DNA of 64,000 nucleotides. It comes from Bradyrhizobium amphicarpaeae. GTDB lineage: Bacteria > Pseudomonadota > Alphaproteobacteria > Rhizobiales > Xanthobacteraceae. The notes under the pieces were generated by a model. The model worked only from the letters and a program-made list of their open reading frames with translations. It was not told the origin of the DNA and did no database searches. The position numbers and the translations under genes are program-made. The DNA lies in assembly GCF_002266435.3 (NCBI RefSeq), contig NZ_CP029426.2:1332001-1396000 (forward strand). The letters run 5' to 3'. Numbering within the stretch: the stretch's first letter is position 1; the number at the start of each line of letters is the position of its first letter. Below, one piece after another: positions 1-8,952 of this stretch.

Positions 1-1182
1 GCGCTCACCGAAAGCCAGCTCGCGCTGCTCTGGAAGATGGCGGACGAGCCGATCCTCTGCTTCGACGGCGACCGCGCCGGCCAGAAGGCGGCATATCGTG
101 CCGCCGACCTCGCCTTGCCCTTCCTCGCACCCGGCAAGAGCCTTCGTTTCGCGCTGCTGCCGGAGGGGCAGGACCCCGACGATCTCGTGCGCTCTGGCGG
201 CCGCGGCGCCATCGAGGACGTGATCGCGGCGGCGAAGCCGCTGGCCGAGATGCTCTGGTCGCGCGAGCTCGAAGGCGGCAATTTCGCCACCCCCGAGCGC
301 CGCGCCGCGCTGGAGGCGCGCATCAAGGAGCTCGCGAACGGGATCCGCGACGAGGTGGTGCGGCGCTATTACCGCGACGATTTCGTCGAGCGGCTGCAGC
401 GCGCCTTTGCCCCCGAGGGCGGGCGCGGCGGCTTCGGCAGCCGGGGCAATTTCCGTCAGGGTGGTGGCGCCCGCCAATTCCAGCCCCGGGTTGCGGGAGG
501 CGCGAATCGATTCGGTGGCCAAGGATTCGGGGGAGCATTCGGGGGAGGATTTAGCGGAGGGCGCCGCGGCCCGCCGGGCTCCTCCCCGCTACCCTCCGGC
601 CCCTATCAGGCGGCGAGCCCCCAGCTGGCGGCGAGCCCGATCATGCGCGGCCAGCGCAGCGCCATTTCCCGCCGCGAGGCGCTGATCCTGCAGATCCTGA
701 TCAACCACCCCTGGCTGCTGGACGACCACCTCGAGGAGGTCGCCGCCCTGGAGCTGGCCCATCCCGAGGCCCACAAGCTCCGGGCCGGCATCATCGCCGC
801 CTTCGCCAACGACCACCACCACTCGCCGGACCCGACCGAGCAGGCCGAGAAGATGCGGTCGGACATCGAGAAAGGCGGATTTTCACAGCTTCTTCAAAGG
901 GTTGAGAGCGGTATCACGACGCAAGCCGTGTGGGGGGCCCGCGAGGGCGCCGCGCGAGACGATGTTCTCGCCACCTGGCACCAGCTCGTTGCCTTGCATC
1001 GGCAGTACCATTCACTACTTAGAGAGCTGAAGGACGCCGAACTGGCCTTGGGGGAGGATCCCAGCGAGGCCAATATGGCGTGGCTGCGTGATGTGAAGGC
1101 TCGGTTGGCCGAAGTCGACGGCACCGAGGCCCTGATCGAGGGTTTTGGCGAGCTGTCGGGCCGGTTCCAGAAGAGCGTGTGA
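1..1182 (+). CDS. dnaG: DNA primase DnaG, C-terminal part (5' truncated by window edge)
   Basis: DnaG makes the RNA primers for replication. The frame is open from base 1 and ends at TGA 1180-1182, so the real start lies before the window and the ATG at 37 is internal. The beginning carries the TOPRIM acidic motif (FDGDRAGQKAA) followed by the PDDLV segment typical of bacterial primases. A glycine-rich stretch encoded at about 410-620 (GF, GG and RG repeats) forms a long flexible linker. After it comes the helical C-terminal helicase-interaction domain (SRREALILQILINHP onward). rpoD follows on the same strand, the classical dnaG-rpoD arrangement. Confidence 0.96.
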   Translation, partial: ALTESQLALLWKMADEPILCFDGDRAGQKAAYRAADLALPFLAPGKSLRFALLPEGQDPDDLVRSGGRGAIEDVIAAAKPLAEMLWSRELEGGNFATPERRAALEARIKELANGIRDEVVRRYYRDDFVERLQRAFAPEGGRGGFGSRGNFRQGGGARQFQPRVAGGANRFGGQGFGGAFGGGFSGGRRGPPGSSPLPSGPYQAASPQLAASPIMRGQRSAISRREALILQILINHPWLLDDHLEEVAALELAHPEAHKLRAGIIAAFANDHHHSPDPTEQAEKMRSDIEKGGFSQLLQRVESGITTQAVWGAREGAARDDVLATWHQLVALHRQYHSLLRELKDAELALGEDPSEANMAWLRDVKARLAEVDGTEALIEGFGELSGRFQKSV

Positions 1183-1556
1183 TGAAAGAATCATGCGGAC
1201 GGCCGCAGCCGGAACCGCTAAAAGACTCGCCAAATCCAAGGTTTGGCGGCAAAAACAGGGTTAATCGAGGCTTAACGGTCTTGTAGCACTTTGGCCCCCA
1301 GGCGGCCGCAGGCAGAACAGACGCGTCAGGAATGAATCCGCGCAATAGCTGTTGGCACTTCACCTGCATCCGCTGCGACAAAGAGGCTCACGAAGCGTTA
1401 GGCAAATCCGGCGAGAGAAGGGTCGGGGTGGCGAGAGATGTGCGCGCCGCCCTTTCCGTGTCGAGATCTGGCGAAGCGAGAGCGTCGAGCAACAGGTTCA
1501 AGTGATTTCACGCGGGCGTGGCAACCGTCTGCATGAAGCGCGTTTAGGAGCAATGG
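1183..1556. other. dnaG-rpoD intergenic region
   Basis: This 374-base spacer shows no convincing gene. Open frames here are short and out of phase with rpoD. An AGGAG ribosome binding site for rpoD sits at 1546-1550. I see no clear terminator after dnaG, so some read-through into rpoD is possible. An rpoD promoter would be expected here, but I could not pick out convincing boxes. Confidence 0.6.
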
Positions 1557-3716
<2,160 letters not shown>

Positions 3717-3761
3717 TTCGGATCGTCATGCCCGGGCCTGACCCGGGCATCCATCCAAACG

Positions 3762-3794
3762 AAAACGGCGGGCCGAAGCCCGCCGTTTTTGTTT
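3762..3794 (+). terminator. Rho-independent terminator after rpoD
   Basis: A perfect 12-bp stem (3762-3773 pairing with 3778-3789) with a CGAA tetraloop is followed by a T-rich tract. The A-run on the 5' side makes it potentially bidirectional, so it may also end the small minus-strand gene at 3807-4067. The 22-base core recurs unchanged at 7331-7352. Confidence 0.88.
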
Positions 3795-3806
3795 TACCTA
3801 TACGAG

Positions 3807-4067
3807 CTACGCGGCCTTGCTCTGTGCACCCTCGTCCGTTTGGTCAGCATACATCCAAAAGTGATCGACATAAGCCGGCACATATCCGTCTGCGATATTC
3901 CAAAATTTACGTTGGGTGTCTCGGATTTCGGCCTCGTCCAGATCGCCTTCGTAAGTGGCTGTCTTGGTCGTTCTTGTTAGCCCTGCGCCTTCTAGAACTG
4001 CTGCCAGCGCGTTCCTCAATCCACTGCCAGAATCGTTGTTTAGCGAAAAACGAACTATTACTCTCAA
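3807..4067 (-). CDS. Small protein with possible Cas2/VapD-like ferredoxin fold (hypothetical)
   Basis: An 86-residue protein of unknown function. Start is TTG at 4067, supported by an AGGAG box seven bases upstream on the minus strand. The pattern is a hydrophobic strand (MRVIVRFSL), a helix (LRNALAAVLEGAGL), a strand (TKTATYEG), a helix beginning LDEAEI, and a final strand. This resembles the beta-alpha-beta order of Cas2 and VapD, including the YEG-L-DEAE stretch, but that is only my pattern reading; no catalytic residue is proven. It lies in an AT-richer insert and is divergent from the HTH-ParA gene at 4208, with a shared 140-base promoter region. Confidence 0.6.
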   Translation of the reverse strand: MRVIVRFSLNNDSGSGLRNALAAVLEGAGLTRTTKTATYEGDLDEAEIRDTQRKFWNIADGYVPAYVDHFWMYADQTDEGAQSKAA

Positions 4068-4127
4068 TGTAGTCTCCTGTGTTAAGTTTCATGGTGCCAT
4101 CGACAATCCCCTTCTTTGCAACAGCAG

Positions 4128-4158
4128 GACGAAATTATGCGAAAATTGCACGTTCGTC
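4128..4158. promoter_or_regulatory. Inverted repeat GACGAA/TTCGTC overlapping the ParA promoter
   Basis: GACGAA (4128-4133) and its reverse complement TTCGTC (4153-4158) bracket the -35 box of the HTH-ParA gene, 19 bases apart. It could be an operator read by the HTH domain of that protein. A six-base repeat can arise by chance, so confidence is low. Confidence 0.3.
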
Positions 4159-4174
4159 AATTTTTGTGTATAAA
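4146..4174 (+). promoter_or_regulatory. Sigma-70-type promoter of the HTH-ParA gene
   Basis: TTGCAC (4146-4151) and TATAAA (4169-4174) are separated by exactly 17 bases, very close to the housekeeping consensus and unusually strong for this GC-rich genome. A GGAGG ribosome binding site follows at 4194-4198, nine bases before the ATG at 4208. Confidence 0.7.
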
Positions 4175-4207
4175 GTTCACGAGAGCGAATATTGGAGGTA
4201 ATATAGT

Positions 4208-5281
4208 ATGGCTCAAGCTGATCTTGTCGGAATTGCCGAAATTGCGGAGCTGGCTAAGACCTCGAAACAAGCGGTTTCGAACTGGCGGCTACGCTATGAT
4301 CACTTTCCCAAACCGTTTCAGACCCTTCAGAGTGGCCCGGTGTGGAGGCGTGAAATTGTAAGTGCATGGGTCAAAAGTTTTCGTGGAGAAGAAACCCACG
4401 TTCTGAGTTTTATCAATCTCAAGGGAGGGGTTGGAAAAACGACTACTGCTGTGGCAGTAGCGGAAATTCTCGCGCAAGAAGATCGAAAGCACGTTTTGCT
4501 GATTGATCTTGACCCGCAGACTAATGCGACCGTCACCGTGATTACGGAAGACAAGTGGGCCGAGTTGGACAAAGACGGCAAGACCATCGCTCAGCTATTC
4601 GCGGATCGACTCAGTCCTCAGAGCCAGCCTCAGTTCGACATTGAGACGGCCATCGTCCGGCGCGTTTCAACGATCAATGATGGGATCGCTCGATTAGATC
4701 TATTGTCTTCCAGCATCAGGCTAATTGAGATGCAAGACAAAATCCCAATGATTGCGCTTACCGGAAATTTTACGACAAATCCGATCGAGATACTTCGTGA
4801 AGCTCTCGCACCCGTAATCGAACGTTACGATTACATAATTATCGATTGCCCGCCCAGTCTTGGTGCAATCACAAAGAATGGCCTACGTATTTCGACAGGT
4901 TACGTAATCCCAACAATCCCAGACATTGTATCGACGTGGGGCATTTATCAGATCGTTGATAACGTCGCTCGCTTCTCAAACGACATCGGGAAGGTGATTC
5001 CGCCTGTTGGAATCGTCGCGACAAAGGTACAAGCAAACAATTTGCATCGTAGGGTAATCACCGATCTACGATCGGGTCGACTTGGGCACTTTGGAGCCTC
5101 TGGAGGACTTCGGCAGCCTCCGCTTTTCGCCAATACCATTCCTCAAACTGTAGATGTTGCGCGCGGTGCTGACGTTGATGCGGACATCCGAACATTTAAG
5201 GGTAAGTATGGAGCAGCCTATCCGGCACTACGTGGACTTACAGAGGAAATTACCCAGCTATGCGAAAAGAGAAAGAGCTAG
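4208..5281 (+). CDS. ParA/Soj-family ATPase with N-terminal helix-turn-helix
   Basis: A 357-residue protein. Residues about 8-60 look like a MerR/AlpA-type helix-turn-helix (IAEIAELAKTSKQAVSNWRL). A ParA-type P-loop ATPase follows, with the deviant Walker A motif KGGVGKTT at 72-79, LIDLDPQTNAT as the switch segment and YIIIDCPPSLG as Walker B. ParA proteins move DNA or protein cargo by ATP-driven dimer cycling on DNA. Here a DNA-reading domain is fused to the motor and no parB or plasmid origin is visible. Codon use and base composition are clearly more AT-rich than the neighbours, which suggests acquisition. The next gene overlaps its 3' end by 22 bases. Confidence 0.88.
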   Translation: MAQADLVGIAEIAELAKTSKQAVSNWRLRYDHFPKPFQTLQSGPVWRREIVSAWVKSFRGEETHVLSFINLKGGVGKTTTAVAVAEILAQEDRKHVLLIDLDPQTNATVTVITEDKWAELDKDGKTIAQLFADRLSPQSQPQFDIETAIVRRVSTINDGIARLDLLSSSIRLIEMQDKIPMIALTGNFTTNPIEILREALAPVIERYDYIIIDCPPSLGAITKNGLRISTGYVIPTIPDIVSTWGIYQIVDNVARFSNDIGKVIPPVGIVATKVQANNLHRRVITDLRSGRLGHFGASGGLRQPPLFANTIPQTVDVARGADVDADIRTFKGKYGAAYPALRGLTEEITQLCEKRKS

Positions 5282-5661
5282 TGGCGCTCTTGCGCGGTTT
5301 GGTCGACCTCTTGGCTCTGGAGGCAGATCGAAATCCAGACTTTGCGAATAGGCTAGATATCGTCCTGAACTCTCTGCCCGCGAAGATCGGTCGGTCCCCC
5401 AAAGCTTTGGGTGCCTCTCAAGAAAATGCTCCGGACGTCTATTCTAAGTGGGAAGAGATTGGCGAGACGGAGTTCGTATTGTGGCTAAGGGCATTATCGA
5501 AAGAGACGCTCCGGGCGATTATCCGTGCCAACGGATTTGATCCCGCCGGTCGCACCCCAAAGTGGAAGGATGTCGAAAAATTATCCTCGTTTATTGAGGA
5601 CAGTCTGCGTGCTCGACTAGCGCGTGGTGCGTCATTTATGACGAACGAGAGGTCTGACTAA
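5260..5661 (+). CDS. Hypothetical partner protein of the HTH-ParA ATPase
   Basis: A 133-residue protein that I cannot assign to a family. It starts inside the ParA-like gene (22-base overlap), with GAGGAAA at 5243-5249 ten bases before the ATG, so the pair is probably translated together. The N-terminal 30 residues are helical and leucine-rich. The C-terminal half (about 60-125) has a conserved-looking block around EFVLWLRALSKETLRAIIRA and WKDVEKLSSFIEDSLRARLA. Its position matches the second gene of a ParA-type module (ParB-like partner, adaptor or effector), but it has no recognisable ParB motif. Composition is AT-rich like the ParA-like gene. Confidence 0.7.
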   Translation: MRKEKELVALLRGLVDLLALEADRNPDFANRLDIVLNSLPAKIGRSPKALGASQENAPDVYSKWEEIGETEFVLWLRALSKETLRAIIRANGFDPAGRTPKWKDVEKLSSFIEDSLRARLARGASFMTNERSD

Positions 5662-6122
5662 GTCGCCGCTTGCTCGCTCATCCATGAGATCGAAACCAAA
5701 CAGAGGGCATCCGTCGATCATCCAAAAGTCACGAAAGCTTTCTGCCTCGTCCTGGCCGAGGGGCGTCCAAAGAATGCCGGCGCGCCCGCACCATTGTTAT
5801 CGCGTCAGCACCTCGCATGCGCTATCGATAACACCTCTCTGCCCTAACCTGCTCGATCCGCTCTAGCGGCGGGTGGTCGCTCTTCTCCGCGTCTCGGGGT
5901 CTTGCTCCATGATTAGCTGCGCGCGGGTTTGCCGCTCAAGCCCCATCCTCTGTCTGTCATTTTTTGACCGAGATCGCCCACCACGGTTCCAATCGTGCAT
6001 CACGTTTCCGGTCAATCGCCCCAGCCCGACGAGTCCACACCGGCATAATGCCGGCGAGTGCCGCCGCAACCTGGCCGCCCCTCCGCCGTTTCATCATCCG
6101 TGAACGACGCCTCGGACGCTTC
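5662..6122. other. Gene-free stretch after the ParA module
   Basis: No complete gene is evident. On the minus strand an open stretch from about 5797 down to a stop at 5632 encodes protein-like sequence (for example ESFRDFWMIDGCPLFGFDL) but has no start codon with a ribosome site and runs into the end of the 5260-5661 gene. It may be the remnant of a decayed gene. AT-rich composition fades into GC-rich sequence at about 5870, which I take as the edge of the insert. Confidence 0.45.
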
Positions 6123-6953
6123 ATGGCACGACGCCGATCGACGGCGGCCCTCTATGAATTTCTTCGCTTCGGCATCAAGCAGGGCTGGGCCTGTCTGTTC
6201 GGCGGCATCGCTGTGGCGCTGATGATCGCGACCTGTCGCTTCTATCCAGCAGGCGCGCCGCTGGCGCGTTACGACTTCCTGTTTCTCTGCATGATCGCCG
6301 TCCAGATCGTCCTGCTCGCGACGCGGCTGGAGACGCTGGACGAGGCGAAGGTGATCGTGATCTACCATGTGGTCGGCACGGTGATGGAGATCTTCAAGAC
6401 CTCGGTCGGCTCCTGGATCTACCCGGAGCCGAGCGTCTTCAGGATTGCCGGGGTGCCGCTATTCACCGGCTTCTTGTATTCGTGCATCGGCAGCTATCTC
6501 TGCCGCGCGTGGCGGTTGTTCGATTTCCGCTTCGAGCGGCATCCGCCGCGCTGGGCGCTCGCGGTGCTGAGCATCGCGATCTACGTCAACTTTTTCACGC
6601 ATCACTACGTGCCCGACCTGCGCATCATTCTGTTCGCCGCAGCCGCGCTTCTATTCTCGCGCACGACGGTCTATTTCAAGGTCTGGAACGATGACCGTTC
6701 GATGCCGCTACTTCTCGGCCTCGCTCTAGTGACAGCGTTCATCTGGTTCGCCGAGAATATCGGCACCTTTACCCGGACGTGGCTCTACCCGTCCCAGCAG
6801 CACGGATGGGCGATGGTCTCGCCCGCCAAGTTCGGCTCGTGGTTCCTGCTGCTCATCATCAGCTATACGTTGGTGAGCCTGATCAACAAGCCGCGGGGTC
6901 GGGGCGCATCGCGTAGCATGCCGTCGGTCGCGTCCGAATTGAAGGCAGCCTAG
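6123..6953 (+). CDS. DUF817 family integral membrane protein
   Basis: A 276-residue polytopic membrane protein with about seven or eight hydrophobic segments. The length and motifs (YEFLRFGIKQGWACLFGG near the start; FAENIGTFTRTWLYPSQQ and WAMVSPAKFGSWFLLLIISY near the end) fit the DUF817 family, which includes B. subtilis YoaT. The molecular function is not known. The ATG at 6123 is preferred because the hydrophobic core begins soon after it; in-frame upstream starts would add an unlikely Arg/Pro/Ala-rich tail. It sits just outside the AT-rich insert and has normal composition. Confidence 0.85.
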   Translation: MARRRSTAALYEFLRFGIKQGWACLFGGIAVALMIATCRFYPAGAPLARYDFLFLCMIAVQIVLLATRLETLDEAKVIVIYHVVGTVMEIFKTSVGSWIYPEPSVFRIAGVPLFTGFLYSCIGSYLCRAWRLFDFRFERHPPRWALAVLSIAIYVNFFTHHYVPDLRIILFAAAALLFSRTTVYFKVWNDDRSMPLLLGLALVTAFIWFAENIGTFTRTWLYPSQQHGWAMVSPAKFGSWFLLLIISYTLVSLINKPRGRGASRSMPSVASELKAA

Positions 6954-6981
6954 TCCGATCACGCAGGCGCCGCCCGCGCAC

Positions 6982-7218
6982 CTATTTCTTCTTCGCCCCG
7001 ACCCGCTCGAGCCGCTTGATCTCCAGCACCGGCTTGCCGCTCTTTTCGGCGATCTCGCGGTCCTGTTCCATGAGGAAGGCGCGGGCGGGTTCGTCGCCGT
7101 CGAGGCCGCCGAGCAGCTCTGAGGGCACGCGGCGGTTGGAGCGCTGGGAATCGTCTTCATAGAAGACGTTGAAGAAGGCGAATTCGCCTTTGGGGTTGGT
7201 TCCGGGTTTCTTGGCCAT
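6982..7218 (-). CDS. Conserved hypothetical protein, 78 residues
   Basis: A small soluble charged protein beginning MAKKPGTNPKGEFAFFNV and ending in a basic tail (KRLERVGAKKK). It has no membrane segment or recognisable domain. The middle part (RVPSELLGGLDGDEPARAFL) looks like structured sequence, and base composition is normal for the region. It is convergent with the DUF817 gene 28 bases away. Function unknown. Confidence 0.7.
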   Translation of the reverse strand: MAKKPGTNPKGEFAFFNVFYEDDSQRSNRRVPSELLGGLDGDEPARAFLMEQDREIAEKSGKPVLEIKRLERVGAKKK

Positions 7219-7687
7219 GGGCGGCTTGTCGTCGATTGGCGGGCCGCAGTCAAATGACTTTGCGCCTCGCCGGGGCCGGCGCGGAACCGTGGCCGCGGAC
7301 CCGCTGCCTGAGAGACCCTCTCTTCAATAAACGGCGGGCCGAAGCCCGCCGTCTATTTTTGGTCTTCAGCGTCGCCCGGGGCTGGCGGGGCGACAACCTA
7401 AAATAGAAGGCTATAGAAGACGCTCTGCGATGGCAAGGCAAATCACGAAGGCCTCGTTGTCGCAGTGAGCGGATCAGATATGCGTTGGTCGCGTCATGCG
7501 ATTTCGATTCACATCGAAGCATTTGTTCAGAGCATCAAACTAATTTGTTCATCTTGCAAGCCTTCGCGATGCAGCGCGCGTGAGGCGCCGTGTCGGAAAG
7601 TTGCATCAGCCTGCACATCTTCCCGCCTACGTGCAGATGATGCGGGCCAACATATGTAAACGGGCCTCACGCTTCTCGGCGTGCGCA
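7219..7687. other. Gene-poor spacer with one hairpin
   Basis: Apart from the terminator-like hairpin at 7331-7360 I see no gene here. Short open frames have no ribosome sites and look random. The section at 7490-7660 is slightly more AT-rich than its surroundings. Confidence 0.5.
7331..7360 (+). terminator. Hairpin terminator, identical core to the rpoD terminator
   Basis: A nine-bp perfect stem (7331-7339 with 7344-7352) and a CGAA loop are followed by CTATTTTT. The 22-base core is the same as after rpoD. On the minus strand it is followed by TTTATT, so it could also end transcription of the small membrane gene at 7688-8023. Confidence 0.75.
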
Positions 7688-8023
7688 TCATTTGGGCCGT
7701 GTGCGCCGCGCGACCTCCTGCACGGCGAGCCGCGATCCGTGTCCGCCGCGCTTGCCGCCGTCCTCGTTGCGTCCCTGCGCCATGATCGCGCTGCCCATCG
7801 CGGCCGAGCCGAAAGTGATCAGGAAGGAGGCGAGCAGCAGCGCGAGCGCAATGCCGGGCGAGCTGTCGGCGAAGATCAGCTCGCGCAGATGCCCGGGGTT
7901 GAGCCAGAGCAGGCCGCCGACCAGCAGCGTCGCGGCGCAGGCACCGATCGCGAGGTTGATGGCGAGCAGGCGGAACAGCGGGATGCGGAGGAGGGAGAGG
8001 CGACGTTGCTGGTGGTCGGGCAT
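7688..8023 (-). CDS. Small two-helix membrane protein (hypothetical)
   Basis: A 111-residue protein with two predicted transmembrane segments (LLAINLAIGACAATLLVGG and ALALLLASFLITFGSAAMGS) and a Gly/Arg-rich C-terminal tail. The ATG at 8023 is chosen because the hydrophobic part starts soon after it; longer in-frame starts run back into a palindromic repeat at 8099-8175 and would encode repeat sequence. No family was recognised. It is probably an inner-membrane protein. Confidence 0.6.
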   Translation of the reverse strand: MPDHQQRRLSLLRIPLFRLLAINLAIGACAATLLVGGLLWLNPGHLRELIFADSSPGIALALLLASFLITFGSAAMGSAIMAQGRNEDGGKRGGHGSRLAVQEVARRTRPK

Positions 8024-8098
8024 GGCTGATCGCTTCGTGCTGCCTTGGAGCGCTATCGCCGCCCAAGTATCAATATCATAGCGCGATCTCTCTCCGTC

Positions 8099-8175
8099 GT
8101 CATTCCGGGGCGCGCGACGACTTCCGCCTTTGCTCTTCGAGCTATGGCGGACAAGCCGTCGCGCCCCGGAATGAC
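8099..8175. repeat. Palindromic intergenic repeat (GTCATTCCGG...CCGGAATGAC)
   Basis: Arms of about 19 bases (8099-8119 and 8157-8175) are near-perfect inverted copies. The central part, with the words CTCTTCGAGC and TATGGCGGACAAGCC, recurs inverted at about 53716-53752. It can fold into a large hairpin and may act as a terminator between the two minus-strand genes. Confidence 0.75.
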
Positions 8176-8190
8176 ACGCGGTGGGAATGC

Positions 8191-8718
8191 TCACGCCGCC
8201 GGCGCCGCCCGGCCAACCGCCTCGCGCGCCTGCGCTGCCTGCTGCCGCTCCATCAGGGTCTGCCAGAGCGTTGCGATGCTCGCTTGCGTCTGCGGCGCGA
8301 TCAGGCAGTGGCCTTCATTATCGAAGCCGCAGAACCGCACCGAGGGGTCCTTCTTCACCTCGATCAGCGCCTGGTTGATCATCTCCAGGCACGTGATGGC
8401 CTCGCCGACATCGTGCAGGCGGGTGTGATGCAGGATGTCCATCAGGCGGAAGGTCATCACCGCGGGCTGGCCGAAGTTGATGCCGGGGCGGCCGAGCTCG
8501 AACAGCACGTTGACGGCCGGAAGCACGCCCCTGATGTGCTCGAGCACGCCGGCGACGTCCTCCACGCTGCAGGCGACGAGATGGGACGCCTGGGGCGGGA
8601 TCGCCACCGGCGCGCGCGGCGCAAGGCCGAGCGAATTGGTCACCTCCTGCTCGATCCATTGCCGCACGGCTGCGGGGGCATTGCGGATCTGCTCGGCGGT
8701 CAAGGTAATTCCGGTCAT
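8191..8718 (-). CDS. Conserved hypothetical protein, 175 residues
   Basis: A soluble protein without a recognised domain. It begins MTGITLTAEQIRNAPAAVRQW. The centre (VNVLFELGRPGINFGQPAVM, then LHDVGEAITCLEMINQALIE) looks globular, and the C terminus is Ala/Gln-rich. AGGAG lies seven bases upstream of the ATG at 8718. The start overlaps by four bases (ATGA) the stop of a short pentapeptide-like ORF upstream on the same strand (8715-8927), which would allow coupled translation. Function unknown. Confidence 0.68.
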   Translation of the reverse strand: MTGITLTAEQIRNAPAAVRQWIEQEVTNSLGLAPRAPVAIPPQASHLVACSVEDVAGVLEHIRGVLPAVNVLFELGRPGINFGQPAVMTFRLMDILHHTRLHDVGEAITCLEMINQALIEVKKDPSVRFCGFDNEGHCLIAPQTQASIATLWQTLMERQQAAQAREAVGRAAPAA

Positions 8719-8927
8719 GGATGCTTCTCCTGGGCGGCTCCTGTTCGCTGCAATCTAGGAAGCGGGCGGCGGGACAGCTTGATGCGGATCAAGTCTTGCC
8801 CATTCACGTCTTGCCCTTTCAGCCTCGTCCTCTCCAGCCTTGTCCTCTCCAGACTTGCGCCTTCAAGCCTTGCGCTTTGACGCTCGCTGCTTTCCCGGGC
8901 ATGATCCGCGCGCTGCTTCGCAGCCAC
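8715..8927 (-). CDS. Possible small pentapeptide-repeat-like ORF
   Basis: A 70-codon ORF with a GTG start at 8927. Residues 19-45 read as consecutive five-residue units with a central L or V (ARLEG, ASLER, TRLER, TRLKG, QDVNG, QDLIR), the pattern of pentapeptide beta-helix proteins. At DNA level this is a degenerate 15-bp repeat at about 8790-8875. Its stop overlaps the next gene's ATG (ATGA). Against it: only six repeats, a nondescript C-terminal tail and no clear ribosome site. It may instead be a remnant of a larger pentapeptide gene or a chance repeat inside the promoter region of the mltB-like gene. Confidence 0.35.
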   Translation of the reverse strand: MAAKQRADHARESSERQSARLEGASLERTRLERTRLKGQDVNGQDLIRIKLSRRPLPRLQRTGAAQEKHP

Positions 8928-8952
8928 GATTTTCCCTCAAAGGATTGCCCAC

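Noticed and set aside
37..39. ATG as start of the first gene
   Set aside because: The frame is open to base 1 and the sequence before it continues the TOPRIM domain, so this Met is internal to DnaG.
5863..6103. Open frames on both strands before the DUF817 gene
   Set aside because: They have no ribosome site, overlap each other and read as Arg/Pro/Cys-rich noise.
8790..8875. CRISPR array in the short tandem repeat upstream of mltB
   Set aside because: The units are about 15 bp, degenerate and have no spacers. No cas genes are adjacent.
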